NCBI RefSeq assembly: GCF_025837155.1
Contig: NZ_CP107549.1
Coordinates: 3,038,001-3,102,000, forward strand
Length of the DNA stretch: 64,000 nt
Source: Pseudomonas sp. Z8(2022)
GTDB taxonomy: Bacteria; Pseudomonadota; Gammaproteobacteria; Pseudomonadales; Pseudomonadaceae
Reading direction: 5' to 3'
Below the pieces are notes generated by a model, which searched no databases, was not told where the DNA came from, and saw nothing but the letters and a program-made list of their open reading frames with translations. The position numbers and the translations under genes are program-made. This document shows positions 26,192 to 35,777 of this stretch, piece by piece; the stretch's first letter is position 1, and each line of letters starts with the position of its first letter.

Positions 26192-27307
26192 ATGCACAAG
26201 AAAAGTGGTATCGCTCTCGTTTTGGCCAGCCTGCTGACTGGTTGCGCCAGTCAGCCTGGAGGGCTGCAGGGAGAGGCACTGGATCTGGGGGACAGCCAGC
26301 GCGTCAGCCGTCTGTTTGCCTACCCCAACAACTGCAGCGTGATCTGCTACCGCGACTGGACGCTGGAGCAGACGGTGGAGCACTACCTGCAACAAAGTCT
26401 GACCCGCGACGGCTACCCGCAGGCCAGCGTACGCGTCAAGCGCGATGGGAAACGCGTACACGCTTACTTCGAAGGTGTACCTGCCGAGTACGCCAAGCCC
26501 CTGCGGCAATTGCTCGACACCGGCGATCTGGCCTATCAGGGCGCCAGCCAGCTCAACCGTGACGGCAAGTGGCAGTACAACTGGTACTTCTTCCTGCCAC
26601 TGGGCATGGCCCTGGAGAACCGCAAGAGTGTCGAACTGCTGCATTTTCCGCCGGACTACTCGCTGACCCAGGCTCAGGACTACCTGCGCTCGAGCACCAC
26701 CGATCGCTGGGCCGACCTGCTCAGCTACAACGGCATTGCGCCGGAGCAGACACCGGCCTACCAGACCATCGTCGACATCGCCCCCATTGCCGCCCCGGCC
26801 AGTGCCGGCAGCGCTCTGGAAGGCGTGTACGGTTATTTCAGCGACTACCAGCGGCGTATGGTCGCTGAGCTCAGCGCCAGCTCGGACGGTACCAGCCTGC
26901 CGATGGTGGCCTTCGGCAGCCCAGTGCGCAGCTGGATCAAGCAGCAGTACGGGGTGAACCTTTCCGTCCTGGGCCTGGGTCAGGTCGATGCGACATCCGA
27001 ACGGCAGGTTGCCGTACTCGGCGCCAACCACCCCAGCTACATCTGGTATGCCGCCGACCCGGCCAACAACAATGGCAGCGAGGATGCCGCCAACGCGGCG
27101 GGGATCAAGGTCATGGGGCAGGATCTGAGCGCCGCCTGCTGGCAGGCCGGCATGGGCCGGCAACCAACGCGTGATGCGCAGCAACTGCTCAGCGCCTGCA
27201 CCCAGAAATGGCAGATGACGGAAAAACTGCAAACCTGCGAGCTGTTCTTCACCAGCGTACGCCATCTCAAACCGGAGCAGGCGCAAGACAAATGCAAGGC
27301 GGGCTAA
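26192..27307 (+). CDS. Hypothetical lipoprotein
   Basis: The 371-residue protein has a lipoprotein signal, MHKKSGIALVLASLLTGC (Cys 18), and a long secreted body with no domain I recognise. A segment TLEQTVEHYLQQSLTRDGYP followed by a beta-rich stretch could be a small ligand-binding fold, and paired cysteines in the C-terminal half may form disulphides. ATG 26192 follows AAGGAG. It is a single gene, convergent with the gene at 27373. It is probably exported and lipid-anchored; nothing further is claimed. Confidence 0.75.
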   Translation: MHKKSGIALVLASLLTGCASQPGGLQGEALDLGDSQRVSRLFAYPNNCSVICYRDWTLEQTVEHYLQQSLTRDGYPQASVRVKRDGKRVHAYFEGVPAEYAKPLRQLLDTGDLAYQGASQLNRDGKWQYNWYFFLPLGMALENRKSVELLHFPPDYSLTQAQDYLRSSTTDRWADLLSYNGIAPEQTPAYQTIVDIAPIAAPASAGSALEGVYGYFSDYQRRMVAELSASSDGTSLPMVAFGSPVRSWIKQQYGVNLSVLGLGQVDATSERQVAVLGANHPSYIWYAADPANNNGSEDAANAAGIKVMGQDLSAACWQAGMGRQPTRDAQQLLSACTQKWQMTEKLQTCELFFTSVRHLKPEQAQDKCKAG

Positions 27308-27326
27308 CCGCACCCGATGCAACAAC

Positions 27327-27353
27327 GCCGTGGCTACCTGCGTAGCTCACGGC
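27327..27353. terminator. Possible hairpin terminator between convergent genes
   Basis: GCCGTG-GCTAC and GTAGC-T-CACGGC form an 11-bp stem with a single-base bulge and a four-base loop between the stops of the genes at 26192 and 27373. There is no clear T run on either side, so it is weaker evidence than the other terminators. Confidence 0.35.
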
Positions 27354-27372
27354 GCAGCTTCCCTGCGCGCGG

Positions 27373-27936
27373 TCAGTCCTGCAGTTTCAGATGCGAGGTA
27401 TCCGGCGCGGGAGCCGGAGGCGCTGCCTTCGCCTGGCCCATGTCGCTGCCCACCGGCGCCAGGCTGAACTGCGAAAGGTCGACCCGCGGCGCTTCGGCCT
27501 CGGGCCTGGCGTCCTGCAGATCACTGCCCACCGGGGCGATACCGAAATCCGGTGCATCCACCTCGCTGAAAGCAGCCATGTACTCATCACGCGGTGCGAC
27601 CTGCAATCGCCCCGGGCTGGCCGCAACCGGCTTGGGCAAAGGGGCCGACGGAGCCGGTACCGGGTCGGCTGGCGGTGGGGGTGCCAGTTCGACCTCCTCG
27701 ATCAGCATGTCCATATCGACAACCTCGACACGCGCACCGGCCCGCTCGAGGGTCGCACGGTATTTTTCTGCCGCAGCGGCGTCGAGGTTGTTCTTGATCA
27801 CGATGCGACGCCCGGAGAACAACTGGGCGATACGCTGAGTATCGGCCTGGAACAACTTGGCCAGATTGGCCTTGACCAGCTCCGGCTGTGCCCCCGGCAC
27901 CAGTTGCCCGGAGAAGGCGATCTCGTAGCGACTCAT
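27373..27936 (-). CDS. Conserved hypothetical protein with proline-rich linker and APVGSD repeats
   Basis: The 187-residue protein has a compact N-terminal domain of about 75 residues (YEIAFSGQLVPGAQPELVKA, LFSGRRIVIKNNLD). Next comes a proline/alanine-rich linker (PPPPADPVPAPSAPLPKP), and a C-terminal part holds two copies of F-(G/S)-(I/L)-APVGSD. The N-terminal domain looks like one I have seen in other Pseudomonas hypothetical proteins, but I cannot name it. No signal or membrane span is seen. ATG 27936 is preceded by AGGAG seven bases upstream. Confidence 0.75.
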   Translation of the reverse strand: MSRYEIAFSGQLVPGAQPELVKANLAKLFQADTQRIAQLFSGRRIVIKNNLDAAAAEKYRATLERAGARVEVVDMDMLIEEVELAPPPPADPVPAPSAPLPKPVAASPGRLQVAPRDEYMAAFSEVDAPDFGIAPVGSDLQDARPEAEAPRVDLSQFSLAPVGSDMGQAKAAPPAPAPDTSHLKLQD

Positions 27937-28128
27937 GGTCACACTCCTGTCCTATTCGCCGCTCAGTATGGCGCAGGTTCCCTCGCCCTGACACTGCAGG
28001 CTTCTCATCCATGCCATTGCGATCAACCAATATGCCGAGCCATGAAGCTGTCATCAGGAAAATAATGCCTGCCCACCCGTTGCAGCCAAGCGCTTGCTTG
28101 TTACACTGGGCCGCAACGGGGGTATGAA

Positions 28129-28626
28129 ATGTTTTATCAGGCGCAAATGATAAGAATTACCAGCCTATTGATGCTTTTCGGCCTGTTTTCGGGCCTGACA
28201 GGATGCTCCACCTGGATGACAGGTGGCTTCAAGGACCCGGACGTCCAACTCATCAAAGTTGATGTGATCAAGGCCAGGCTGCTCGAACAGGAGTTCAGCC
28301 TGCGCTTTCGGATCGACAATCCCAACGGGGTCAGCCTGCCTGTGCGCGGGCTGAACTATAACGTGCACCTCAACGGCATCCAGCTGGCCGAAGGTCACTC
28401 CAGCGAGTGGTTCACGGTGCCCGCTCACGGTCATCACACCTTCGATGTGCCGGTACGTACCAATCTCTGGCGCCATGTGCGGCAGATCGTCAAGGCGCTG
28501 GAAAAACCCGATGTACCGATTCGCTACAGCCTCAAGGGAGAAGTGAAAACCGGCATGTTGTTCGGCCGCAGCGTGCACATGGCGCGCAATGGAGAGATAA
28601 TTCCCGGCGATTTCATCCCCGAATAA
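28129..28626 (+). CDS. LEA type 2 (LEA14-like) family lipoprotein
   Basis: The 165-residue protein has a lipoprotein signal ([18 protein letters not shown], lipobox LTGC) and a LEA14/WHy-type domain ([40 protein letters not shown]). This domain has a small beta-sandwich fold and occurs in stress-related proteins. It is likely anchored in the envelope. ATG 28129 has GGGGG six bases upstream; an ATG at 28147 is a possible shorter start and also keeps the lipobox. It is followed after 17 bases by the small SEC-C protein gene. Confidence 0.85.
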   Translation: MFYQAQMIRITSLLMLFGLFSGLTGCSTWMTGGFKDPDVQLIKVDVIKARLLEQEFSLRFRIDNPNGVSLPVRGLNYNVHLNGIQLAEGHSSEWFTVPAHGHHTFDVPVRTNLWRHVRQIVKALEKPDVPIRYSLKGEVKTGMLFGRSVHMARNGEIIPGDFIPE

Positions 28627-28643
28627 CCTGCACGAGTAACACC

Positions 28644-28838
28644 ATGAGCAACGAACCTCACGTCCACGGCCCCGACTGCAACCATGACCACGATCATCAC
28701 GATCACGGCCATGTGCACGGCCCGCACTGCAATCACGGCCATCAGGAGCCGGTACGCAACGCGCTGAAGGATGTCGGCCGCAATGACCCATGCCCATGCG
28801 GCAGCCAGAAGAAATTCAAGAAATGCCACGGTGCCTGA
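28644..28838 (+). CDS. Small His-rich SEC-C motif protein
   Basis: The 64-residue protein has two parts. Residues 1-33 carry 12 histidines and two cysteines, in an internal duplication of HVHGP(D/H)CNH. The C-terminal 20 residues are an SEC-C zinc motif, [15 protein letters not shown]. Such a short protein could store or deliver zinc, nickel or copper, or bind the ribosome or Sec machinery through the SEC-C motif; both are inferences. It lies between the LEA14-like lipoprotein and the DUF2489 gene, close enough for one transcript. Confidence 0.88.
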   Translation: MSNEPHVHGPDCNHDHDHHDHGHVHGPHCNHGHQEPVRNALKDVGRNDPCPCGSQKKFKKCHGA

Positions 28839-28845
28839 ACCGCAC

Positions 28846-29310
28846 ATGGATGCTCTGCCCCTCCTCCTGCTACTGACCGGCCTGCTGCTGATCGCAGCCC
28901 TGGCGGCCTATGCCTGGCACCTGTGGCGCCGGGTGTGGGCCAATCAGCGTGCCCGCGACGAAGCGCAACAGGAGCGCCAGCAGCGCATCGGCGGCGACCT
29001 GAACATCCTGGCCAGCAGCCTGCTCGACGAGCAGCTGCCGCTGATCGAGGGCGCCATTCGCATCAAGGTCCTGCTCGACAACTTTGACAGCACCCTGAGC
29101 AACGACAGCCGCTGCCAGGTCTTCCATACGCTGTTCGAAGCCACGGCCGACGTGCCCACCCACGCGGCCTGGAAGGCATTGGACAAGTCGCAGCGGCGCC
29201 GCTTCGAGAAGCGCTTCAATGAGCTGGAGCTGCAACACAAGGCCGCCGCGCGTACAGCAGCTCGCTGGCTGCTGGATGAAGGGCTGAAGGGGTCTCAGGC
29301 GATCGGCTGA
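28846..29310 (+). CDS. DUF2489-family membrane-anchored protein
   Basis: The 154-residue protein has one N-terminal membrane span (LPLLLLLTGLLLIAALAAYAW) and a charged, helical cytoplasmic part (RARDEAQQERQQRIGGDLNI, then LDNFDSTLSNDSRCQVFHTL). This is the shape of DUF2489 proteins, for which no function is known. It begins seven bases after the SEC-C protein stop; a GTG at 28831 that overlaps that stop is a possible alternative start. It probably ends a three-gene operon starting at 28129. Confidence 0.82.
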   Translation: MDALPLLLLLTGLLLIAALAAYAWHLWRRVWANQRARDEAQQERQQRIGGDLNILASSLLDEQLPLIEGAIRIKVLLDNFDSTLSNDSRCQVFHTLFEATADVPTHAAWKALDKSQRRRFEKRFNELELQHKAAARTAARWLLDEGLKGSQAIG

Positions 29311-29409
29311 GGGCTCTTGCCAGGCACCAGCCGCCTCATTACCTTGGCGCCTTTGTGACCGGTTGCTGCGCGACCGGCCTCGCCTGTTCGCATACCAAGG
29401 ATATTCGCC

Positions 29410-31923
29410 ATGCGCACGCTGGCCTGCCTGACTCTCGCTGCCTCCCTGACCGGCCTCGCCGGCTGTCAGTCCCTGCTCAACAGCCGTTACGCCGACAGCG
29501 TGCCACCTACCCGTGGCGTCGAACGCATTCAGGGCGTGGCTGAAAGCGCATCGGTAAGGCGCAATGCGCTTGGCATGCCGCTGATCGAGTCGGGCACCTT
29601 CCACGACGCCCTGTTCACCCTGGGTTATGTGCATGCCGGTGATCGTCTCAGTCAGATGGTCGGCATGCGCCTGTTGGCCCAGGGTCGTCTGGCGGAGATG
29701 ACCGGTCCGGGCGCACTGGAAATGGACCGGTTCATGCGCGCGGTCAATCTGAAGAAGAGCGCGGACATTCTCTACGCCGACGCCTCGCCCCGCCTGAAAC
29801 GCTTCTTCGAAGTGTATTCGCGCGGTGTCAACGCCTACCTGTTCCGCTACCGCAATCGCCTGCCGATGGACCTGGCCGAATCCGGCTACCGTCCCGAATA
29901 CTGGAAACCCGAGGATTCGGTTCTGCTGTTCTGCCTGCTGAATTTCGGCCTCGCGGTGAACCTGCAGGAAGAGATCGCTGCGCTGACCCTGGCCCAGCAG
30001 GTGGGCACCGACAAACTGCCCTGGCTGCTGCCGATCTACCCGGACGAACCACTGCCCTTCGTCGAAGCAGAGAAGCTCGCTGGGCTCGACCTCAAGGGGC
30101 AGTTGCCAGGCCTGCAGGCGATTTCCCGTACGGCGGCGCAGATCGCCGAACAGCACATGCTCGGCGTCGCCGCCTCGAACAACTGGGCTATCGCACCGCA
30201 GCGCAGCCGTGGCGGCATGAGTCTGCTGGCCAACGACACCCATCTGCCACTGAGCATGCCGTCGCTGTGGAATTTCGTACAGATCCGCTCGCCCAAGTAC
30301 CAGGCTGCCGGTGTCTCCCTCGCAGGCGTACCGGCGGTGGTGGCCGGCTACAACGGCAAGCTGGCCTGGGGCATGACCATGGTCATGGGCGATAACCAGG
30401 ACATCTATCTCGAACGCATCAGACGCGAGGGCAGCCGCCTGATGTACCAGGCCGACGGCAAGTGGCTGCCGGTCACGGAGCGTCAGGAAACCTTCTTCAT
30501 CCGCGGCCAGCGCCCGATCCGCGAAACGCTGTACGAGACCCGCAACGGCCCGCTGCTGAATTCGGTGGTCGGCGAACGCAAGCACATGCTGCAACCTCTA
30601 CCGTTGCAGAGTGGTTACGGCCTGGCGCTGAAGACCACGCAGTTCGAGCGTGATAAGAGCCTCGACGCCTTCTTCGATCTGTCGCGCGCACAATCGGTGG
30701 ATCAGGCCTTCGAGGCGACTCGCGAGATCCGCGCCATGCCGCTCAACATCGTATTCGCCGATGCCCAGCACATCGGCTGGCAGGTTACCGGCCGCTACCC
30801 GAATCGGCGCGAAGGACGCGGCCTGCTGCCTTCCCCAGGCTGGGACGAGCGCTACGCCTGGGACGGCTTCGCCGATCCGATGCTGCATCCCTACGACCAG
30901 GACCCGCCGCAAGGCTGGCTGGGCACCGCCAACGAACGCAGCGTGCCGCCAGGTTACGGCATGCAGCTGTCCAGCTCCTGGTATTACCCGGAGCGCGCTG
31001 AGCGTATTGCCGAACTGGCCGGCACCGGCCGACACGATGGCCGCAGCATGATCGCCATGCAGTACGACCAGACCTCTCCTTTCGTAGCCAAGCTGCAGGC
31101 CATGCTCAACGACCCGGCCATGCATGACCCGCTGCGCCAGGCCATAGCTGCTCTGCCCGCCGGCCAGCGCGAGCGTGCAGACGAAGCCCTGAAGCGTCTG
31201 CTCGCCTTCGACGGCAAGCTCACAGCCAGCTCGGCCGACGCCGCCATTTACGGCGCCTTCCTGCATGAAAGCGCGCGACAGATCTTCCTCGACGAACTCG
31301 GCCCGGAACGCAGCCCGGCCTGGCAAGCCCTGGTGGAAACCGCCAATACCTCGTACTCCGCGCAGGCCGATCACCTGCTCGGTCGTGTCGACAGTCCGTT
31401 CTGGGACGACATCCGCACCCCAGAGCAGGAAGACAAGCCGACCATCCTGGCGCGCAGCCTGGCCGCCAGCATCGAGCTGCTGGAAAAGCGCCTGGGTACG
31501 GAGCGTCGCAACTGGCAGTGGGGCAAGCTGCATACCTACGAATGGGTGACCGACACCACTCGCATGGCGCCCTACATGAGCGCCAGCCAGCGCACCAGCA
31601 TCAACGCCCTGAAAGGCTATCTGGATCGCGGCCCCTATGCGGCCGGCGGCGACCACAGCACGCTGAACGTCTCGGCTTACGCCTGGGGCCAGGATTTCAA
31701 TACCTTCCTGATCCCGGCAATGCGCATCGTGGTGGACTTCTCCGCCGACGAACCGCTGATCGGCGTCAACAGCTCAGGCCAATCGGGCAATCCAGCCAGC
31801 CCGCACTATGCCGACGGCATCGAGTCCTGGCTCAAGGGCGGCTATATGAGTTTCCCGTTCAAGTCGGAAAACCTGGACAAGGTCTATGGCAACCAGCGCC
31901 TGCTGCTGATGCCAGGCAAATGA
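29410..31923 (+). CDS. quiP: Penicillin acylase-family protein, acyl-homoserine lactone acylase QuiP
   Basis: The 837-residue protein closely matches my recollection of P. aeruginosa QuiP (PA1032), an Ntn-hydrolase that removes the acyl chain of long-chain N-acyl-homoserine lactones. The chain is a signal peptide (with lipobox LAGC, Cys 19), an alpha subunit, a spacer and a beta subunit that starts at the nucleophile Ser of [15 protein letters not shown], about residue 258. The motif [14 protein letters not shown] and the C-terminal [13 protein letters not shown] are typical. It is exported, and the lipobox suggests membrane anchoring. Possible roles are quorum quenching or penicillin-like amide hydrolysis. 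Confidence 0.93.
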   Translation: MRTLACLTLAASLTGLAGCQSLLNSRYADSVPPTRGVERIQGVAESASVRRNALGMPLIESGTFHDALFTLGYVHAGDRLSQMVGMRLLAQGRLAEMTGPGALEMDRFMRAVNLKKSADILYADASPRLKRFFEVYSRGVNAYLFRYRNRLPMDLAESGYRPEYWKPEDSVLLFCLLNFGLAVNLQEEIAALTLAQQVGTDKLPWLLPIYPDEPLPFVEAEKLAGLDLKGQLPGLQAISRTAAQIAEQHMLGVAASNNWAIAPQRSRGGMSLLANDTHLPLSMPSLWNFVQIRSPKYQAAGVSLAGVPAVVAGYNGKLAWGMTMVMGDNQDIYLERIRREGSRLMYQADGKWLPVTERQETFFIRGQRPIRETLYETRNGPLLNSVVGERKHMLQPLPLQSGYGLALKTTQFERDKSLDAFFDLSRAQSVDQAFEATREIRAMPLNIVFADAQHIGWQVTGRYPNRREGRGLLPSPGWDERYAWDGFADPMLHPYDQDPPQGWLGTANERSVPPGYGMQLSSSWYYPERAERIAELAGTGRHDGRSMIAMQYDQTSPFVAKLQAMLNDPAMHDPLRQAIAALPAGQRERADEALKRLLAFDGKLTASSADAAIYGAFLHESARQIFLDELGPERSPAWQALVETANTSYSAQADHLLGRVDSPFWDDIRTPEQEDKPTILARSLAASIELLEKRLGTERRNWQWGKLHTYEWVTDTTRMAPYMSASQRTSINALKGYLDRGPYAAGGDHSTLNVSAYAWGQDFNTFLIPAMRIVVDFSADEPLIGVNSSGQSGNPASPHYADGIESWLKGGYMSFPFKSENLDKVYGNQRLLLMPGK

Positions 31924-32003
31924 TGACCGTTCGTCGGGAAGCGCTGAACCTTTCGCTCAGCGCTCGACTCTGAGCAATGGACTTACTCCATAGATCATCG
32001 TTT

Positions 32004-32029
32004 AAGGCGCCTCTGGCGCCTTTTCTTTT
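32004..32029 (+). terminator. Rho-independent terminator of quiP
   Basis: AAGGCGCC-TCT-GGCGCCTT (32004-32022) is a perfect 8-bp stem with a 3-base loop followed by TTCTTTT. It begins about 80 bases after the quiP stop codon. Confidence 0.9.
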
Positions 32030-32120
32030 GCCTGTAGAAAAAGATGGCATTTTGCATTACGGACTGAACTTTCTCCTCGAAGCCGGTTCAGAACCTGTGC
32101 ATCGATTGAAATGCTCCCCT

Positions 32121-32144
32121 GGCGCCTCTGGCGCCTATTTTTTT
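32121..32144 (+). terminator. Second, near-identical terminator
   Basis: GGCGCC-TCT-GGCGCC (32121-32135) followed by TATTTTTTTT repeats the core stem, loop and downstream GCC of the terminator at 32004, 117 bases further on. It has no gene of its own on the plus strand. Confidence 0.8.
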
Positions 32145-32202
32145 GCCCGCATTATTTCCAACCACACGTTCGAGCACTTGCTGCCGGCAAATCGCAAGGT
32201 TG

Positions 32203-32895
32203 TCAGGCCAGCAGATTGCGGTCGAAAACGAACACTTCGGCCGCCAAAGGCCGATGCTCCAGCAGATTCTGCGGCCTTCCCATCTTCGGGTAGTTCTTCT
32301 CGCCAGTCTCGCCGATCCAGCCCTGGGTCTTCATCCGCTCCAACCGCCCCCGCAGGGTGGTGTGCTGTACCGGCTCGCCCAGGCAGGCCTGGAATGCCGC
32401 CAACGCTTCGGTCACGGTAAAGCGTGGAGCCAGCAGATACAGCGGCAGCGAGCTGTACACCGACTTGCCACGCAGACGCTCGACCGCCAGGCGCACCAGA
32501 TGCGCATGGTCGAATGGCAATGCCTGCTGCCCGGAAGTCACAGCGGCCAACTCGACAAACTCCAGGTTTTCATCCTGCGGCACAACGTCAGGCGCCAGCA
32601 GCGCCAGGTAGCAGATACTCAGCGACCAGCCACGCGGATCACGTACTCCATTGCCCACAGTTGTCACCTGCTCCAGATATTGCGGTTGCAGGCGCGCCTT
32701 GTCCGCCAGAGCACGAGCGGCGGAGGCATCCAGGCTGGCATCGGCGCAACGACCGTTGACCAGCACGCCCGGCAGCGCCCGTTGGCCCATGAAGGGTTCG
32801 CGCTGCCGGCGCAGCAGCAGCACCTGCAATATCCCCTCTTCACTCAGACGCAGGGCGACGATATCCACCCCGGCCAGCACCTCCACTGAACTCAT
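32203..32895 (-). CDS. nrtR: NUDIX-domain NAD-metabolism regulator NrtR
   Basis: The 230-residue protein has an N-terminal Nudix-like ADP-ribose-binding domain (VDIVALRLSEEGILQVLLLRR, EPFMGQRALPGVLVN) and a C-terminal winged helix (FTVTEALAAFQACLGEPVQHTTLRGRLERM). NrtR represses NAD salvage genes and is released by ADP-ribose. The Nudix box is degenerate, as in regulators of this type. It faces pncA, pncB and nadE across a perfect 33-bp palindrome. ATG 32895 is chosen; two ATG codons at 32916 and 32913 are possible longer starts. Confidence 0.93.
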   Translation of the reverse strand: MSSVEVLAGVDIVALRLSEEGILQVLLLRRQREPFMGQRALPGVLVNGRCADASLDASAARALADKARLQPQYLEQVTTVGNGVRDPRGWSLSICYLALLAPDVVPQDENLEFVELAAVTSGQQALPFDHAHLVRLAVERLRGKSVYSSLPLYLLAPRFTVTEALAAFQACLGEPVQHTTLRGRLERMKTQGWIGETGEKNYPKMGRPQNLLEHRPLAAEVFVFDRNLLA

Positions 32896-32979
32896 CCTTC
32901 CATTCGCCTCCATCACGGACTTATTTCATCTTGACCAATAATTCATCTTTGTTCACGCCTGAATTGGCAGAAAAGGCTT

Positions 32980-33012
32980 GACTACATATTTCATCAGATG
33001 AAATATGTAGTC
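32980..33012. promoter_or_regulatory. 33-bp perfect palindrome, candidate NrtR operator
   Basis: Two 16-base arms, GACTACATATTTCATC and GATGAAATATGTAGTC, are exact inverse complements around a single central A. The left arm overlaps a TTGACT -35-like box at 32978. It lies between the divergent starts of nrtR (32895) and pncA (33040), where an autoregulatory operator is expected. Two more TTCATCTT-like half motifs lie at about 32924 and 32942. Confidence 0.75.
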
Positions 33013-33039
33013 ATTCCAAGCGCAACAAGGAGGCGCACC

Positions 33040-33684
33040 ATGAAGATCGCAAGCTTCGACGTCGACGCCCAGAAAGGCTTTACGCCGCTTTGCCCCAATG
33101 AACTGCCCGTACCCGAGGGCGATACCATCGCCCCAGCACTGAATCTGCTGGCAGCCCGTGCTCAGCTGCGCGTTGGCAGCAAGGACGCCCACAGCCCGCA
33201 GGCGGCCTGGGTGGTAGCCGACCACACGCAGATGCTGCAACCGCTGGCGCTGGCCAATGCCGATCTGACCTGGGTCAGCCACTGCGTACCCGGCACGCCC
33301 GGCTTCGAACTGCTCGACGGTCTGCCCGCCCCGCTGGACTACGACTATTTCGTATGGAAGGGCGTGGAACCGGACCTGCACCCCTATGGCGCCTGCTACC
33401 ACGATCTGGCCGAGAAGCGCAGCACGGGCGTGATCGAATTTCTTCGGCAAAATGGCGTCGACCTAGTATTGGTCGGCGGCCTGGCACTGGACTACTGCGT
33501 CAAGACCACCGCCCTGCAACTGCGCCGCGCCGGCTTCGAGGTGATCGTGTATCTGCCAGCCTGCCGGGCCATCGCCAGCGAAACCGCCGAAACTGCCTGT
33601 CTCATCATGGGCGAGCACGGCATCACTCTTGTCGCCAGCCTAGAACAGCTGGACCGCGTCTTAGCCAAGGAGAACCTGCGATGA
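33040..33684 (+). CDS. pncA: Nicotinamidase
   Basis: The 214-residue protein is an isochorismatase-fold nicotinamidase, which hydrolyses nicotinamide to nicotinate. The catalytic Asp is in FDVDAQKGF near the N-terminus, the Lys in [11 protein letters not shown], and the nucleophilic Cys in [15 protein letters not shown]. Cytoplasmic. ATG 33040 has AAGGAGG six bases before it; an in-frame ATG inside the palindrome (32998) is unlikely. Its stop overlaps the pncB start (ATGA). It is the first gene of an NAD salvage operon probably repressed by NrtR. Confidence 0.95.
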   Translation: MKIASFDVDAQKGFTPLCPNELPVPEGDTIAPALNLLAARAQLRVGSKDAHSPQAAWVVADHTQMLQPLALANADLTWVSHCVPGTPGFELLDGLPAPLDYDYFVWKGVEPDLHPYGACYHDLAEKRSTGVIEFLRQNGVDLVLVGGLALDYCVKTTALQLRRAGFEVIVYLPACRAIASETAETACLIMGEHGITLVASLEQLDRVLAKENLR

Positions 33685-34880
33685 GCGAAAGCATCTTCGC
33701 CGAACGCACCGTGCAGAACCTGCTGGATACCGATTTCTACAAGCTGACCATGATGCAGGCGGTACTGCACAACTACCCCAACGCCGAGGTGGAATGGGAG
33801 TTTCGCTGCCGCAGCAGCGAGGACCTGACGCCTTACCTGGCCGAGATCCGCTACCAGATCGAACGCCTGAGCGAACTCAGCCTGAGCGTCGATCAGCTGG
33901 CCTTTCTCGAACGCATCCCCTTCCTCAAACCGGACTTCATTCGTTTCCTCAGCCTGTTCCGCTTCAACCTGCGCTACGTGCACACCAGCATCGAGGACGG
34001 CCAGTTGAGCATCCGCCTGCGCGGCCCCTGGTTGCACGTGATTCTCTTCGAAGTGCCGCTGCTGGCTGTGGTCAGCGAGGTACGCAACCGCTATCGCTAC
34101 CGCGAAGTGCTGCTGGAGCAGGCCGCCGAACGCCTGTACGAAAAGCTCGACTGGCTCAAGGCTGAGGCGACGCCACGCGAACTGGCCGGTTTTCAGCTTG
34201 CCGACTTCGGCACCCGTCGTCGCTTCTCCTACCGCGTGCAGGAACAGGCGGTGCACATCCTCAAGCGCGACTTTCCCGGGCGATTCGTCGGTACCAGCAA
34301 TGTGCACCTGGCGCGTGAGTTCGACCTCAAGCCCATCGGTACCATGGCCCACGAATGGCTGATGGCACACCAGCAGCTCGGCCCGCGTCTGATCGACAGC
34401 CAGATCGCCGCGCTCGACTGCTGGGTGCGCGAATACCGTGGCCTGCTCGGCATCGCCCTGACCGACTGCATCACCATGGATGCCTTCCTGGCCGACTTCG
34501 ACCTGTACTTCGCCAAGCTGTTCGACGGCCTGCGCCACGATTCCGGCGACCCGCTGGTATGGGCGGAAAAGGCCATCGCCCACTACGAGAAACTCGGCAT
34601 CGACCCGATGAGCAAGACCCTGGTGTTCTCCGACGGGCTCGACCTGCCCAAGTCGCTACAGCTCTACCGTGCACTTTCCGGGCGAATCCACGTAAGCTTC
34701 GGAGTCGGCACCAACCTGACCTGCGACATCCCTGGCGTCGAGCCGATGAACATCGTGATCAAGATGATCGCCTGCAACGGTCAACCGGTAGCCAAGATTT
34801 CCGACACCCCCGGCAAAACCCAGTGCCGCGACGAGAACTTCGTCCATTACCTGAAACACGTCTTTCGCGTGACCCAGTGA
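33681..34880 (+). CDS. pncB: Nicotinate phosphoribosyltransferase
   Basis: The 399-residue protein converts nicotinate and PRPP to nicotinate mononucleotide. Family marks are [15 protein letters not shown] at the N-terminus, a segment with [14 protein letters not shown] carrying the His that is phosphorylated in this family, GLRHDSGDP, and [11 protein letters not shown]. It overlaps the end of pncA by four bases and is followed after 10 bases by nadE, so the three genes form one operon of the PncA-PncB-NadE salvage route. Confidence 0.97.
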   Translation: MSESIFAERTVQNLLDTDFYKLTMMQAVLHNYPNAEVEWEFRCRSSEDLTPYLAEIRYQIERLSELSLSVDQLAFLERIPFLKPDFIRFLSLFRFNLRYVHTSIEDGQLSIRLRGPWLHVILFEVPLLAVVSEVRNRYRYREVLLEQAAERLYEKLDWLKAEATPRELAGFQLADFGTRRRFSYRVQEQAVHILKRDFPGRFVGTSNVHLAREFDLKPIGTMAHEWLMAHQQLGPRLIDSQIAALDCWVREYRGLLGIALTDCITMDAFLADFDLYFAKLFDGLRHDSGDPLVWAEKAIAHYEKLGIDPMSKTLVFSDGLDLPKSLQLYRALSGRIHVSFGVGTNLTCDIPGVEPMNIVIKMIACNGQPVAKISDTPGKTQCRDENFVHYLKHVFRVTQ

Positions 34881-34890
34881 GGAGCCAGAC

Positions 34891-35718
34891 ATGAGCAACC
34901 GCCAAGCCGAAATCGCCGCCGCCCTCGACGTGGTGCCGCCGTTTGCCGACGACGCCGCGTTGAGCGCCGAAATCGAACGCCGCAAGACCTTCATCAAGAA
35001 CACCCTCAGACAGTCCGGCCTCAAAGTGCTGGTGCTGGGCATCAGCGGTGGCGTGGACTCGACCACCGCCGGGCGCCTGGCCCAACTGTCGGTCGAGGAG
35101 CTGCGCGCCGAAACCGGCGATGCCGGCTATCGCTTCATCGCCGTACGCCTGCCGCACAACACCCAGCATGACGAGCACGATGCCCAGGCCTCGCTGAACT
35201 TCATCCGTGCCGACGAGAACGTTACGGTCAACATCGCCGACAGCGTCAACGGCCTGGTCCAGCAGGTCAGCCATCTGCAACAGCTGAACGATGCCCGACG
35301 CGATTTCGTGATCGGTAACGTCAAGGCGCGCATTCGCATGGTCGCCCAGTTCACCATCGCCAACGCCAACAACGGCCTGGTGATCGGCACCGATCATGCC
35401 GCCGAAGCGGTGATGGGTTTCTTCACCAAGTTCGGTGACGGTGCCTGTGACCTCGCTCCGCTGTCGGGCCTGGTAAAGCACCAGGTACGCGCCATCGCGG
35501 CGCACCTGGGCGCGCCGGAACATCTGGTGCAGAAGACGCCCACTGCCGACCTGGAGGAACTGCGTCCCGGCAAGCCGGACGAGGAAGCCCACGGTGTCAC
35601 CTACGCCGAGATCGACGCCTTCCTGCATGGCCAGAAGGTCAGCGACGAGGCCTACGCCACCATCGTGCGCACCTATGACGCCTCGCGTCACAAGCGCGAG
35701 CTGCCGCTGGCGCCCTGA
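34891..35718 (+). CDS. nadE: NAD+ synthetase (ammonia-dependent)
   Basis: The 275-residue protein is a short, NH3-dependent NAD synthetase: [18 protein letters not shown] is the ATP-pyrophosphatase P-loop, [19 protein letters not shown] holds conserved aspartate and lysine, and [10 protein letters not shown] is typical. It adenylates and amidates nicotinate adenine dinucleotide to NAD+, the last step. GAGGAG precedes ATG 34891. It is the third gene of the NrtR-controlled operon and is followed by a terminator at 35730. Confidence 0.97.
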   Translation: MSNRQAEIAAALDVVPPFADDAALSAEIERRKTFIKNTLRQSGLKVLVLGISGGVDSTTAGRLAQLSVEELRAETGDAGYRFIAVRLPHNTQHDEHDAQASLNFIRADENVTVNIADSVNGLVQQVSHLQQLNDARRDFVIGNVKARIRMVAQFTIANANNGLVIGTDHAAEAVMGFFTKFGDGACDLAPLSGLVKHQVRAIAAHLGAPEHLVQKTPTADLEELRPGKPDEEAHGVTYAEIDAFLHGQKVSDEAYATIVRTYDASRHKRELPLAP

Positions 35719-35729
35719 CTTCTGCTGCT

Positions 35730-35762
35730 AAAAAAAAGAAGCCGGGCATTGCCCGGCTTCTT
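35730..35762. terminator. Bidirectional terminator after nadE
   Basis: GAAGCCGGGC (35738-35747), loop ATT, GCCCGGCTTC (35751-35760) forms a perfect 10-bp stem between convergent genes. The eight A residues at 35730-35737 give a strong T run for minus-strand transcription of the gene at 35778; the plus side has only two T. The same hairpin occurs again at 36081. Confidence 0.85.
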
Positions 35763-35777
35763 CGTCTGCGTACCTGC

